DNA from: Benthicola sp039584685
GTDB taxonomy: Bacteria; Gemmatimonadota; Gemmatimonadetes; Palauibacterales; Palauibacteraceae
Assembly: GCA_039584685.1 (NCBI GenBank)
Contig: JBDGXI010000187.1
Location: forward strand, 1-7,039
Direction: 5' to 3'
DNA length: 7,039 bases
Shown here: positions 1 to 5,996 of the stretch, in pieces
Layout of the letters: each line of letters opens with the position of its first letter
Position numbering within the stretch: position 1 is the first letter of the stretch
Notes under the pieces: generated by a model
What the model was told of the DNA's origin: nothing
Seen by the model: the letters and a program-made list of their open reading frames with translations, nothing else
Database searches by the model: none
Translations under genes and position numbers: made by a program

Positions 1-109
1 TGAGGTCCGTAGCCAGGTACACCGTCGCCATGCCGCCACGGCCCAGCTCACGCTCGATCGCATAGCTGCCCGACAGGGCGTCACGAAGACCTGCGAGGGG
101 GTCAGACAC
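1..109 (-). CDS. Ser/Thr protein kinase, N-terminal 36 codons (runs off left edge)
   Basis: Only the beginning of the gene is in the window. The reading frame opens with GTG at 109-107, preceded 7 nt upstream by GGAGGG, which fixes the start. The product has a 15-residue leader, then Tyr16-Ala-Ile-Glu-Arg-Glu-Leu and the glycine-rich ATP loop GRGGMA (residues 23-28), followed by TVYLATDL. This is the opening of a bacterial eukaryotic-like Ser/Thr kinase, which transfers phosphate from ATP to protein Ser/Thr residues. The catalytic loop and any membrane or sensor domain lie outside the window. The very short leader puts the kinase domain at the extreme N-terminus, unlike the kinase at the right edge. 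The gene follows the PadR operon on the same strand but has its own candidate promoter, so it is probably a separate unit. Confidence 0.85.
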   Translation of the reverse strand, partial: MSDPLAGLRDALSGSYAIERELGRGGMATVYLATDL

Positions 110-159
110 AAGTATACCCTCCACGGTGGGGCCGCGGTTCGACAAGAGGGGGTACATTT

Positions 160-189
160 ATAATAGGAAGAGCCTTACGAGACAGGCAA
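160..189 (-). promoter_or_regulatory. Candidate sigma-70-type promoter for the left-edge kinase
   Basis: Read on the minus strand, TTGCCT (189-184) is followed after 18 nt by TATTAT (165-160), in a local A/T patch that stands out from GC-rich surroundings. Transcription would begin near 153, leaving a leader of about 44 nt before the GTG start at 109, with GGAGGG well placed. The position is right for the kinase gene, but the -35 match is partial. The assignment rests on sequence alone. Confidence 0.4.
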
Positions 190-220
190 ACGAAGATGTG
201 ACGGCGTGGAGGATCGAGCC

Positions 221-270
221 CTCGAGGGGATCCACCGGGCCCGGAATCGAGCATGGTGGAGCCCCTCGAG
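221..270. repeat. Long imperfect inverted repeat (hairpin) in the gap between the ExbB-like gene and the kinase
   Basis: The arms at 221-236 and 255-270 pair over 16 positions with a single A-G mismatch (230/261): CTCGAGGGG then TCCACC against GGTGGA then CCCCTCGAG, around an 18-nt loop. It begins 57 nt past the stop of the ExbB-like gene and ends before the candidate kinase promoter, so it could stabilise the 3' end of, or help terminate, the PadR operon transcript. No T-run follows on either strand, so it is not a classical intrinsic terminator. The rest of the 110-326 gap holds a perfect 12-bp palindrome at 296-307 (GAGGTCGACCTC) and nothing that looks like a gene. Confidence 0.55.
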
Positions 271-326
271 CCGAGATGCGAGGAGTGAGGCGCGCGAGGT
301 CGACCTCCGGCTCCGTGCAAGGCGCC

Positions 327-710
327 TCAGGCGCGGGCGGCCACCTTCCTCCGGTACATGAACCGCAGTCCCATCCACAGCAGGGCAGCGACGGCGAACA
401 CGACGAATCCGGCCACAGTGGTCGTGAGCGCCACCCGCACACCTCCCCAGATGATCGCGGGGTTGATGGCCGGGGCCCTCTCGATCACTCCCGCCGCCTG
501 GTAGAGCCCCGTGAACGTGCCCAGGAGTCCGACCACGAGCACCCACACGCCCCAGAACAGGACGGCGTCCACGCTGGTCTCCAGTACTGGTTCCGGTCCC
601 TCGAGTGCTCGGGTCCGGGCCCAGGACCGCACGGCGAGTGCGGCGATCACGATCGCGATGATCAGGATCGGCCACATGAAGAAGCCGCCCTCTCTGAAGA
701 AATCCATCAT
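327..710 (-). CDS. Minimal MotA/TolQ/ExbB-like proton-channel family membrane protein
   Basis: The product is a 127-residue inner-membrane protein with three predicted hydrophobic segments, at about residues 10-28, 48-72 and 93-117. The second carries GLLGTFTGLYQAAG and the third begins ALTTTVAGF. These resemble the two pore helices of the MotA/TolQ/ExbB family, with their conserved Gly-Thr and Thr-rich stretches. In that family such subunits conduct protons and energise partners through an ExbD/TolR/MotB protein. Here the protein is about half the usual length because the large cytoplasmic loop between helices 1 and 2 is shrunk to roughly 20 residues, and no partner gene is visible. The start at 710 has AAAGGAG 7 nt upstream; a second ATG follows immediately at 707. 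It is the last gene of the PadR operon, 27 nt after the HAAS-like gene. The fold assignment is fairly good; proton conduction is inference. Confidence 0.7.
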   Translation of the reverse strand: MMDFFREGGFFMWPILIIAIVIAALAVRSWARTRALEGPEPVLETSVDAVLFWGVWVLVVGLLGTFTGLYQAAGVIERAPAINPAIIWGGVRVALTTTVAGFVVFAVAALLWMGLRFMYRRKVAARA

Positions 711-737
711 CGTTCCACTCCTTTCGAATTCAACGTC

Positions 738-1496
738 TCACGCACGTGCATCGAAACCGATGCCGGCTGCGATGTCCGCCTCCGCCTGCTCCATCCGCGA
801 AACGCCTGCGGAAAGGAGAAGCCACATTCCAAGCGCGATGAGGGTGGTGAGGAGACCTGCGGACAGCAGACCCATGTCGCGCCGCAGCCATCTCACGAGC
901 ACGATCACCTGGCCGCTGAGGTCCGCCTCCAGCCCGGCGGCGACCGAGTACAGGTCGAGGGCCGTTCCAGCGATCGCCATCGCCGCTGCCGCCGCTGCAG
1001 CCACGGGGAGAATCCACAGACCGCATCTCAAGGCATCGAGGTCGTGCTCCCGCTTCACGGTCAGGGCGAAGAACTTCCACACGGATACCACGACCACGGC
1101 GAAGGTCACGCCGAGCACGGGAACGGTCATGGGGGCCGGCTCATTCAGCAGCCCGCCTCCGATCAACCGAAGCAGGCCCAGCGCGAAGAGGGTGACGGAA
1201 GCCAGCACGAGAGCGACACGCTCGATCCGATGCCGCGTTGGATCCGAGAAGCGGTCCACCAGTCGTGCGTAGAGGGGTCGGTGAATCTCCCGGAGCTCGT
1301 GCAGCGCCTCGGCAGATGGCACCAGGGTTCGCACCGCACGGGCCCAGGCCTCGTCCGGAGGGAGGCCGGCGGACAGGAGCTCGGCCTCGAGACCTGCCAG
1401 GTCGGTGGCCAGCTCCAGAAGCACTCGGGCGCGCAGGGGCTGCGGCAGGTCCAAGCGATCGTACACGGCCCGGAGCTCATGCCTGTAGGCAATCAT
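738..1496 (-). CDS. HAAS-like domain integral membrane protein paired with PadR
   Basis: The product has 252 residues. The first 90 or so are soluble and helical, with a pattern (RARVLLELATDLAGLEAEL, then PPDEAWARAVRTLVPS) like the HAAS/DUF1700-type 'permease prefix' domains that are habitually encoded beside PadR regulators. Four hydrophobic segments follow, at about 93-115, 122-144, 158-180 and 207-231, the third containing a run of seven alanines (166-172 region). The start is firm: GGAGG lies 7 nt upstream and the ATG overlaps the padR stop as ATGA (1496-1493), implying translational coupling. Known examples of such pairs sense or transmit envelope signals, but no ligand can be read here. 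Whether this protein feeds back on PadR or works with the ExbB-like protein downstream is inference. It has no ATPase, peptidase or other enzyme motif. Confidence 0.75.
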   Translation of the reverse strand: MIAYRHELRAVYDRLDLPQPLRARVLLELATDLAGLEAELLSAGLPPDEAWARAVRTLVPSAEALHELREIHRPLYARLVDRFSDPTRHRIERVALVLASVTLFALGLLRLIGGGLLNEPAPMTVPVLGVTFAVVVVSVWKFFALTVKREHDLDALRCGLWILPVAAAAAAAMAIAGTALDLYSVAAGLEADLSGQVIVLVRWLRRDMGLLSAGLLTTLIALGMWLLLSAGVSRMEQAEADIAAGIGFDARA

Positions 1497-1831
1497 TCGG
1501 CCACCTCCAGGACCCTTGTAAGCACCCGGGTGATCTCGTGGATTCGGGCGGACTGCGCCGCCAGCCAGTCACCTCCCCGGGGCGTGATCGAGTAGATCTT
1601 CCGCCGCCTACCGTCGACCGTCTCCCACTGACCGGCGATCAGCCGTTCCTTCTCGAGCCGGTGGAGGATCGGGTACAGGGTGCCGTGCTGAAACGTGAAC
1701 ATCCCGCCGCTGGCGGCCTCCACCTCGACGGCGATCTGATAGCCATGTTTGGGCCCGCTCCGGACCATCCCCAGGATGAGGGCCTCGTTGATCGTGCGCA
1801 CCAGCGCTTGAAGATCTACGGACTCGGCCAT
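1493..1831 (-). CDS. PadR-family transcriptional regulator
   Basis: The product is a 112-residue winged-helix protein. It shows HGYQI at 29-33, the recognition-region signature GTLYPILHRLE at 50-60, and the wing motif RRKIYSITPRG at 76-86, followed by a short C-terminal helix used for dimerisation in this family. It belongs to the small PadR subgroup, mostly repressors that control a neighbouring membrane protein. The gene is first in an operon with the HAAS-like membrane protein (ATGA overlap) and the ExbB-like protein. A strong promoter overlapped by three TATATAT repeats lies directly upstream, so autorepression is the natural model. The ATG at 1831 is supported by a GGA-type ribosome site, modest in strength, within CACGGAAGTGTC. 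Confidence 0.92.
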   Translation of the reverse strand: MAESVDLQALVRTINEALILGMVRSGPKHGYQIAVEVEAASGGMFTFQHGTLYPILHRLEKERLIAGQWETVDGRRRKIYSITPRGGDWLAAQSARIHEITRVLTRVLEVAE

Positions 1832-1845
1832 GACACTTCCGTGGC

Positions 1846-1887
1846 TGTATATATCGGCGGTCTATATATCGACACTCTATATATAGA
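1846..1887. promoter_or_regulatory. Probable PadR operator: three direct repeats with a 15-bp period
   Basis: Three near-identical boxes begin at 1846 (TGTATATATC), 1861 (TCTATATATC) and 1876 (TCTATATATA), spaced exactly 15 bp apart. The last is embedded in a perfect 12-bp palindrome, TCTATATATAGA (1876-1887). In this GC-rich window such an AT-rich ordered array is striking. It covers the -10 element and the untranslated leader of padR, where a bound repressor would block transcription. PadR proteins commonly bind AT-rich symmetric sites in their own promoters, so the assignment to this PadR is a reasonable inference, but no binding has been seen. Confidence 0.65.
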
Positions 1888-1908
1888 CCACACAGGCACG
1901 GAGGTCAA
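1880..1908 (-). promoter_or_regulatory. Sigma-70-type promoter of the padR operon
   Basis: Read on the minus strand, TTGACC (1908-1903) is separated by an ideal 17 nt from TATATA (1885-1880). Transcription should start near 1873, leaving a leader of about 40 nt before the padR ATG. The -10 element lies inside the palindromic repeat, consistent with repression by occlusion. This is the best-formed promoter in the window. Confidence 0.65.
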
Positions 1909-1939
1909 GCCGTCATGGGGTGACCCCGGCTGCGCTCAG

Positions 1940-2644
1940 TCAGGTAGTGTCGGGAGTCGGCGCGGCCGCGGCCTGCAGGCGCCGCGCTTCATCCTCATCC
2001 GGCACGTAGTCCGAGTGACAGTTCGCCTTGCCGGCGTCGTCCCCGACCACACCCTCCCTTGTCTTCCGCGCCAACCGGTGGATTTCATCCGGCGACAGGA
2101 CGCCGCGCTGCTCGAGGATCTGCCGCTGCTCGTCGGTGAGGCCTGCGCTCTTCTTGACCCGGTCCCACGCGTACTCCGAGTCCTTCCCGGAAGCGAACTC
2201 CTGGATTTCCTTGCTGATCCTCACGCTGCACCAGTCGTGTCCGCACATGGCGCAGAAGTCGGTGTCGACGTCCAGGTCTTCATCGTGCAGGGCGCGGGCG
2301 GTGTCGGGATCGAAGCTGAGCTCGAAGTGCTTCTCCCAGTTGAGCGCCGCGCGGGCCTTGGTGAGTTCGTCGTCCCGGTCGCGCGTGCCTGGGATGCCCA
2401 GCGCCACGTCGGCGGCGTGCGCGGCGATCCTGTAGGCTACGCACCCCTGCTTGACGTCGTCCCTCTTCGGGAGGCCCAGGTGCTCCTTGGGAGTGACGTA
2501 GCACAGCATGGCCGCGCCGTGATAGGCGGCGGCGGTCGCGCCGATGCAGCTCGTGATGTGGTCGTAGCCCGGGAAGATGTCGGTGACCAGGGGACCGAGG
2601 ACGTAGAACGGGGCGCCGTGACACAGGGCTCGCTGGAGCTTCAT
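1940..2644 (-). CDS. thiC: ThiC C-terminal fragment (234 codons)
   Basis: The fragment begins MKLQRALCHGAPFYVLGPLV and keeps the core ThiC segments: DIFPGYDHITS (22-32), CYVTPKEHLGLP with His55, the second conserved metal-ligand histidine, YRIAAHAADVALG (71-83), and DPDTARALHDE (112-122). It also carries the iron-sulfur cluster motif CX2CX4C (Cys131, Cys134, Cys139) that cleaves S-adenosylmethionine. A roughly 90-residue tail follows the cluster, ending in an Ala/Pro-rich stretch. The ATG at 2644 is the internal Met of the original protein, not a native start. It overlaps the stop of the upstream fragment as ATGA, so reinitiation could in principle yield this piece. No good ribosome site of its own is visible. 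It stops 32 nt before the padR -35 element (1908). Confidence 0.85.
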   Translation of the reverse strand: MKLQRALCHGAPFYVLGPLVTDIFPGYDHITSCIGATAAAYHGAAMLCYVTPKEHLGLPKRDDVKQGCVAYRIAAHAADVALGIPGTRDRDDELTKARAALNWEKHFELSFDPDTARALHDEDLDVDTDFCAMCGHDWCSVRISKEIQEFASGKDSEYAWDRVKKSAGLTDEQRQILEQRGVLSPDEIHRLARKTREGVVGDDAGKANCHSDYVPDEDEARRLQAAAAPTPDTT

Positions 2645-3690
2645 GTTGTATTCGTGGCCCAGGCGCGCTCGGTCAGCTCGCCCAGGGTCTCGAGCTCCCG
2701 CAGCTGTGCCTCATCGGTGGCGTCGGCGAGGCCGCCCGGCCGCAGTCCGTCTCCCAGCGAGAAGCTGACGTCGTACTCGCGCATGATGTCGCAGATGTCG
2801 TCGAAGATCTCGTACATCGGGTTCTGCCGATCATGCACGAGCATCCACTTGGCCAGCAGCGATCCGCCGCGTGACACGATCCCGATCAGCCGGTCCTGGA
2901 TCAGGGGCAGGTGCTCCTTCAGCACTCCGGCGTGCACGGTGAAGTAGTCCACGCCCTGCTTCGCCTGGTGCTCGAGGGTCTCGAGGATCCAGTCGTGCGA
3001 CAGGTCTTCGATACGCCGCCCGATGATCATCGAGTAGATCGGCACAGTGCCGATCGGAACCGTGGAGTTCCGGATGATGGCCTCGCGGCAGGCGTCCAGG
3101 TCGCCGCCCGTGGACAGGTCCATGACCGTGTCGGCGCCCCAGCGCTCGGCCCAGCGCAGCTTCTCGACTTCCTCGGCGGTGCCGCTGCTCACGGGCGAGG
3201 CGCCCATGTTCGCGTTCACCTTGGTCTTCGTGGCCCGGCCGATCGCCATCGGATCGAGATCGTAGCCGAGGTGCACCCGGTTCGCCGGTATGATCAGACG
3301 GCCTGCCGCCACCTCGTCCCGAACCTGCTCGGGCGTGAGGTGAGGCTCGCGCTCGGCGACTCGCTGCATCGCAGGAGTCATGATCCCGAGCCTTGCCTTC
3401 TCGAGCTGTGTCACCGCTTTGTTCGCGCTGCGGGGCTCTGGATTGAAGTCCCACGCCGTCAGAGACGAGGGAGCCGGCATGCCTGGCGTATCCGGCGACG
3501 AATACGTCAGCGGTCCACCCACATCGGTGGCGAGTGCGAAACTCCCCGGGGAGGTGCCCTGACGGTCCGTCGATGGATTGTCCGCCCCGCGCACGGGCAG
3601 CTCGAAGTGGCTATGTGAGGACGGCTTGATCAAGCGTGTCTCCCGCCTGGTAGATTCCAAGTCAATGATCCCGCGAGGGATGGCGCGCAC
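2641..3690 (-). CDS. thiC: ThiC N-terminal fragment (up to 349 codons)
   Basis: This holds the ThiC barrel up to the break. Recognisable are VTQLEKARLGIMTPAMQRVA (from residue 93), KVNANMGASPVSSG (157-170), WGADTVMDLSTGGDL (184-198), the RNSTVPIGTVPIY strand (207-219), GVDYFTVHAGV, IVSRGGSLLAKWML and FSLGDGLRPGGLADATDEAQ. The frame then runs out after ERAW with four foreign residues and TGA. The start is uncertain. The longest frame begins with GTG at 3690, but its first 70 residues look unlike ThiC. The ATG at 3480 (MPAPSSLTAWDFNPEPRS) gives a more ThiC-like beginning, though neither start has a strong ribosome site. The fragment lies 62 nt after the membrane gene upstream on the same strand and could be read from that operon. 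Confidence 0.82.
   Translation of the reverse strand: MRAIPRGIIDLESTRRETRLIKPSSHSHFELPVRGADNPSTDRQGTSPGSFALATDVGGPLTYSSPDTPGMPAPSSLTAWDFNPEPRSANKAVTQLEKARLGIMTPAMQRVAEREPHLTPEQVRDEVAAGRLIIPANRVHLGYDLDPMAIGRATKTKVNANMGASPVSSGTAEEVEKLRWAERWGADTVMDLSTGGDLDACREAIIRNSTVPIGTVPIYSMIIGRRIEDLSHDWILETLEHQAKQGVDYFTVHAGVLKEHLPLIQDRLIGIVSRGGSLLAKWMLVHDRQNPMYEIFDDICDIMREYDVSFSLGDGLRPGGLADATDEAQLRELETLGELTERAWATNTT
3624..3635. repeat. 12-bp perfect palindrome near the thiC 5' end
   Basis: GCTTGATCAAGC is a perfect palindrome. It lies inside the longest thiC frame but upstream of the more ThiC-like ATG at 3480, so it may really be leader DNA. A TTGACT sequence sits 24 nt further upstream on the minus strand (3665-3660), but no matching -10 box is convincing. 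It could be an operator for an unidentified regulator, or chance. Confidence 0.25.
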
Positions 3691-3752
3691 CCGACGTACG
3701 CTGCCGCCCCGAGGCTACAAGAACGCGGCTCCTGAGGGAAGGCGGAGCGGGA

Positions 3753-4157
3753 TCAGGCCCGGGCATCCTCCAGGTCCGCCTGCTTGCTCAGAACCGCCGA
3801 GGCCCAGGCGAAAAGGACGAGGAACACGAGATCGGCGATGGCGAACGGCTTCCATATGAAAGGGATTCCGCCCGCGGCCCAGTGGTAGAAAGCGACTGCG
3901 CAATACGAGACCTTGAGGAGGATTCCGTACAGGATGAGGCCCCGGTTGGAGACCGGGTCGCGGGCGATGGAGACGAACATCAGGGCGAACACGATCAGGA
4001 GCGCTGCCGGAAAATGGACGTACCCGAAGTGGTTCGGCGGAGTGACGCCGACCCACTCGAACAGGGCAGGCGCTGCGACCAGGAACGCCGCTCCCAGAAC
4101 TCCATCGTACAGGGCTGCCAGATAGAACAGGACGGATACGGCTCGCTGTTGCTTCAC
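3753..4157 (-). CDS. Small four-helix membrane protein of unknown function, coupled to the radical SAM gene
   Basis: The product has 134 residues and four predicted membrane segments, at about 7-30, 47-63, 74-92 and 103-122. Short, conserved-looking polar patches include TPPNHFGYVHFPA between helices 1 and 2 and AFYHWAAGGIPFIWKP between helices 3 and 4, whose His and aromatic residues might bind a ligand or lipid. I do not recognise the family. It starts with GTG at 4157, overlapping the radical SAM stop as GTGA (4157-4154), so its translation is almost certainly coupled to that gene. It is the third gene of the operon that begins at 5847. A role in the same pathway as the radical SAM enzyme, for example handling a membrane-bound substrate, is inference from the coupling only. 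Confidence 0.75.
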   Translation of the reverse strand: MKQQRAVSVLFYLAALYDGVLGAAFLVAAPALFEWVGVTPPNHFGYVHFPAALLIVFALMFVSIARDPVSNRGLILYGILLKVSYCAVAFYHWAAGGIPFIWKPFAIADLVFLVLFAWASAVLSKQADLEDARA

Positions 4158-5467
4158 GACGCACTTCCCTTCTCACGAGATCTCTTGAATCCGCTGCGCC
4201 TCCAGCGGGTGAACTCGTCGCTGTAGAGCCGCACGGCGAGTTCCTTGAATCCGTTCTCGAGCTCGGCCACCGTCATGTTCGCCGGCCGGTAGTTCACATC
4301 GAACAGGGTGCACCGGTCCCACGCACCGGGCTCCAGGAGCCGGTCCTCACGCTCCAGCCGATCGTACAGCGGCGTGCCGGGAAACGGAGTGAGGATCGTG
4401 ACCTGAACCTCGTACAGTCCCGAGTCCCGAACGAAATCGAACACCTGCTCGAAGATGTCGGGCGTGTGACCGTCGAGCCCGATCACGAAACACCCGTTCA
4501 CGGTGATCCCGTGCGCCTGAATCTCGGCGATCGCGTCCCGGTACTCGGGAAATCGCTTGCGCTTCCAGTCGCTCCGCAACTCGATCCCCGCGAGGCCGAC
4601 CTCCACCGGACTCTCGAAGCCGACGAGCACCTGTGCGCACCCGCCGTCCCGCATCAGATCCAGTAGCGTCGGGTCCCGGGCCACCGACAGATCGGTCTCC
4701 GCGAACCACCGGAGCCTCCGTCCCGGCAGCGCGGCCAGCAGCTCCTTCCAGTAGCTCCGGTCCACGAACGCGTTGTCGTCCGCGAATTCGATGAACGGAT
4801 ACTCCCAGATCTCGAGGATGCGATCGATCTCCCGGAGCACGTTGGCCGCCGGCTTCTGCTTGTACCGATCCGTGAGCAGCACCGAGCTTGCGCAGAACTC
4901 GCATCGATGCGGGCAGCCACGGCTCGCCTGCACGGTCAGCCGGTTGTAGCGGGAGATGTCGAGCAGTTCGAACGCCGGGACCGGAGCATCGGACAGGTCG
5001 TAGTCGGACGATCGAGCGTCGTACACGCCTGCCATGCGGCCGTCCTCGCAGTCGGCGAGAACCTGTTTCCAGTGCGGCTCGCCCTCGCCGACGACCACCG
5101 CATCGCAGTGCTCGATCGCCTCCTCCGGAGCGGCGCTCACGTGCGGACCTCCCATGACCACAGGAATTCTCGCCGCCTGGTATCGACGCGCGAGCTCGTA
5201 GGCCTCGAAGATCTGCGCGCTGTAGGAAGAGATCGCGACGAGGTCGAGCCCGTTGGGCAGCTCGTCGAGCGATCGCGGATCGGGCACCTCCAGGTAGTGC
5301 ACTTCGTGTTCGGGCGGAGTCAGCGCCGCTAGCGTGAGAAGACCCAGGCTCGGAAGGGAGGCGATCGTCTCGCTGCGCTCCACGAACCCCGGGAGCGTGA
5401 GGCCGAGGCGGAGAAGCTCCTGGTCCACCACCCGTATTCCGCTGATCGCCAGGAGGCCGACGTTCAT
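4154..5467 (-). CDS. B12-binding-domain radical SAM enzyme, substrate unknown
   Basis: The product has 437 residues from the ATG at 5467. This start is chosen because GGAGG lies 10 nt upstream, the ATG overlaps the previous stop as ATGA, and the Rossmann-like domain begins at once (MNVGLLAISG). A longer frame back to 5623 only reads through the preceding gene. The N-terminal domain ends with VVMGGPHVS (103-111) and DAVVVGEGEP (122-131), as in cobalamin-binding domains, but no DxHxxG motif is seen, so cobalamin is probably held base-off without a protein His ligand, or not bound. The radical SAM cluster is C185-x3-C189-x2-C192, followed by EFADDNAF (227-234), GFES (283-286) and PFPGTPLYDRL (361-371). 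The layout resembles the HpnP-like and related lipid- or natural-product-modifying enzymes. Flanking membrane proteins hint at a lipid substrate; this is inference. Confidence 0.88.
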   Translation of the reverse strand: MNVGLLAISGIRVVDQELLRLGLTLPGFVERSETIASLPSLGLLTLAALTPPEHEVHYLEVPDPRSLDELPNGLDLVAISSYSAQIFEAYELARRYQAARIPVVMGGPHVSAAPEEAIEHCDAVVVGEGEPHWKQVLADCEDGRMAGVYDARSSDYDLSDAPVPAFELLDISRYNRLTVQASRGCPHRCEFCASSVLLTDRYKQKPAANVLREIDRILEIWEYPFIEFADDNAFVDRSYWKELLAALPGRRLRWFAETDLSVARDPTLLDLMRDGGCAQVLVGFESPVEVGLAGIELRSDWKRKRFPEYRDAIAEIQAHGITVNGCFVIGLDGHTPDIFEQVFDFVRDSGLYEVQVTILTPFPGTPLYDRLEREDRLLEPGAWDRCTLFDVNYRPANMTVAELENGFKELAVRLYSDEFTRWRRSGFKRSREKGSAS

Positions 5468-5847
5468 GCCGACACCAGCCTCCATGCGAACACGGCCAGC
5501 GCCACCGTTACGGCGCCCGCGGGGAGAAAGAACAGGTGCCGTAAGCCCTTCCGGAAAGCCGACAGATAGCAGACGAGCGGCATGGTGATCGCACCCAGGA
5601 TCAGCAGGTCCGCCGGTAGCCACACACCCGCTCCCGCCGGCAGATCGAGCGCCCGCACCGTGAGAGCGAAGCCGAGGTTGAGGAACCCGAGGCCGAAGAA
5701 CGAGACGTGTCCGAGGCGGATCATGCGCCGGCGCCAGTCGGTGTACCCGCCGAGCCAGTCATCCCGGGCGAAGAACAGGCCGGAAGAAGCCCCGGCGACC
5801 GCTCCGAGCAGGAAGCCGATCCATGCGGCGTACAGGTTCATCGTCAT
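5464..5847 (-). CDS. Small four-helix membrane protein of unknown function, first gene of the radical SAM operon
   Basis: The product has 127 residues with four predicted membrane segments, at about 5-25, 44-64, 75-97 and 104-124. A basic cytoplasmic-looking loop, DWRRRMIRLGH, precedes helix 2, and FRKGLRH precedes helix 4. The family is not recognised. The ATG at 5847 has GGCGG about 5 nt upstream and a stronger GGAGGG 13 nt upstream; an in-frame ATG at 5841 is the alternative start. Its TGA overlaps the ATG of the radical SAM gene (5467-5464), so the two are translationally coupled. It is unrelated in sequence to the other small membrane protein of the operon. No convincing promoter was found upstream; a weak TAGATT lies at about 5932-5927 on the minus strand. 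Confidence 0.75.
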   Translation of the reverse strand: MTMNLYAAWIGFLLGAVAGASSGLFFARDDWLGGYTDWRRRMIRLGHVSFFGLGFLNLGFALTVRALDLPAGAGVWLPADLLILGAITMPLVCYLSAFRKGLRHLFFLPAGAVTVALAVFAWRLVSA

Positions 5848-5996
5848 GTGAACCGCCGTTCCCTCCGGACGACCGCCCGGATCGGGGCCATGCCGTTCGT
5901 GGACAGGAGGAGTGGGGTACGACTAATCTATCCGCCGCATCCGCTCCCGGCGACCGAGCCGACACCCACCTGGATCTGGCCCAACCGATGTCGAGA

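Larger units (their letters stand above)
1940..3690 (-). pseudogene. thiC: Disrupted thiC (phosphomethylpyrimidine synthase), frameshifted by an internal deletion
   Basis: ThiC is a radical SAM enzyme that rearranges aminoimidazole ribotide to HMP phosphate, the pyrimidine half of thiamine. Two consecutive frames together encode almost the whole protein, but the join at about 2645-2660 is wrong. After ...GELTERAW the sequence goes directly to codons that in the other frame read HEYNMKLQ. Intact relatives have about 22 residues between that Trp and the Met of xYNM or RNM, including the EGPGHVP motif; here there are 14 nt, so about 52 nt are missing (not a multiple of 3). The lost His is one of the two conserved metal ligands; the other survives. 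Unless this is an assembly error, the locus cannot make normal ThiC. No TPP riboswitch was recognised upstream, which is unusual for thiC. Confidence 0.8.

Noticed and set aside
126..1595. 489-codon plus-strand open frame
   Set aside because: It lies antisense to the PadR operon, its composition is that of a GC-rich shadow (Arg, Gly, His, Pro rich, no domain), and the minus-strand genes have clear motifs, ribosome sites and coupling.
1846..1887. CRISPR-like or satellite repeat
   Set aside because: Units are far too short and the three copies coincide with a promoter; an operator array explains them better.
1917..1927. GGGGTGACCCC mini-hairpin after thiC as a terminator
   Set aside because: The stem is only 4 bp with a 3-nt loop and no T-run; too weak to call.
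2644..2660. Programmed frameshift joining the two thiC frames
   Set aside because: No slippery heptamer or downstream structure is evident, and even a perfect frame change would not restore the missing EGPGHVP segment.
1238..2947. 569-codon plus-strand open frame
   Set aside because: It crosses padR, its promoter and both thiC fragments antisense; the minus-strand sequences are recognisable proteins, so this is a shadow despite its length.
3728..3748. Hairpin after the membrane gene (GCTCC/GGAGC) as a terminator
   Set aside because: The stem is 5 bp with an 11-nt loop and no proper T-run; chance is a sufficient explanation.
5468..5623. 52-codon N-terminal extension of the radical SAM gene
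   Set aside because: It overlaps the preceding membrane gene completely, has no domain character, and the ATG at 5467 has the ribosome site, the ATGA coupling and the beginning of the Rossmann-like domain.
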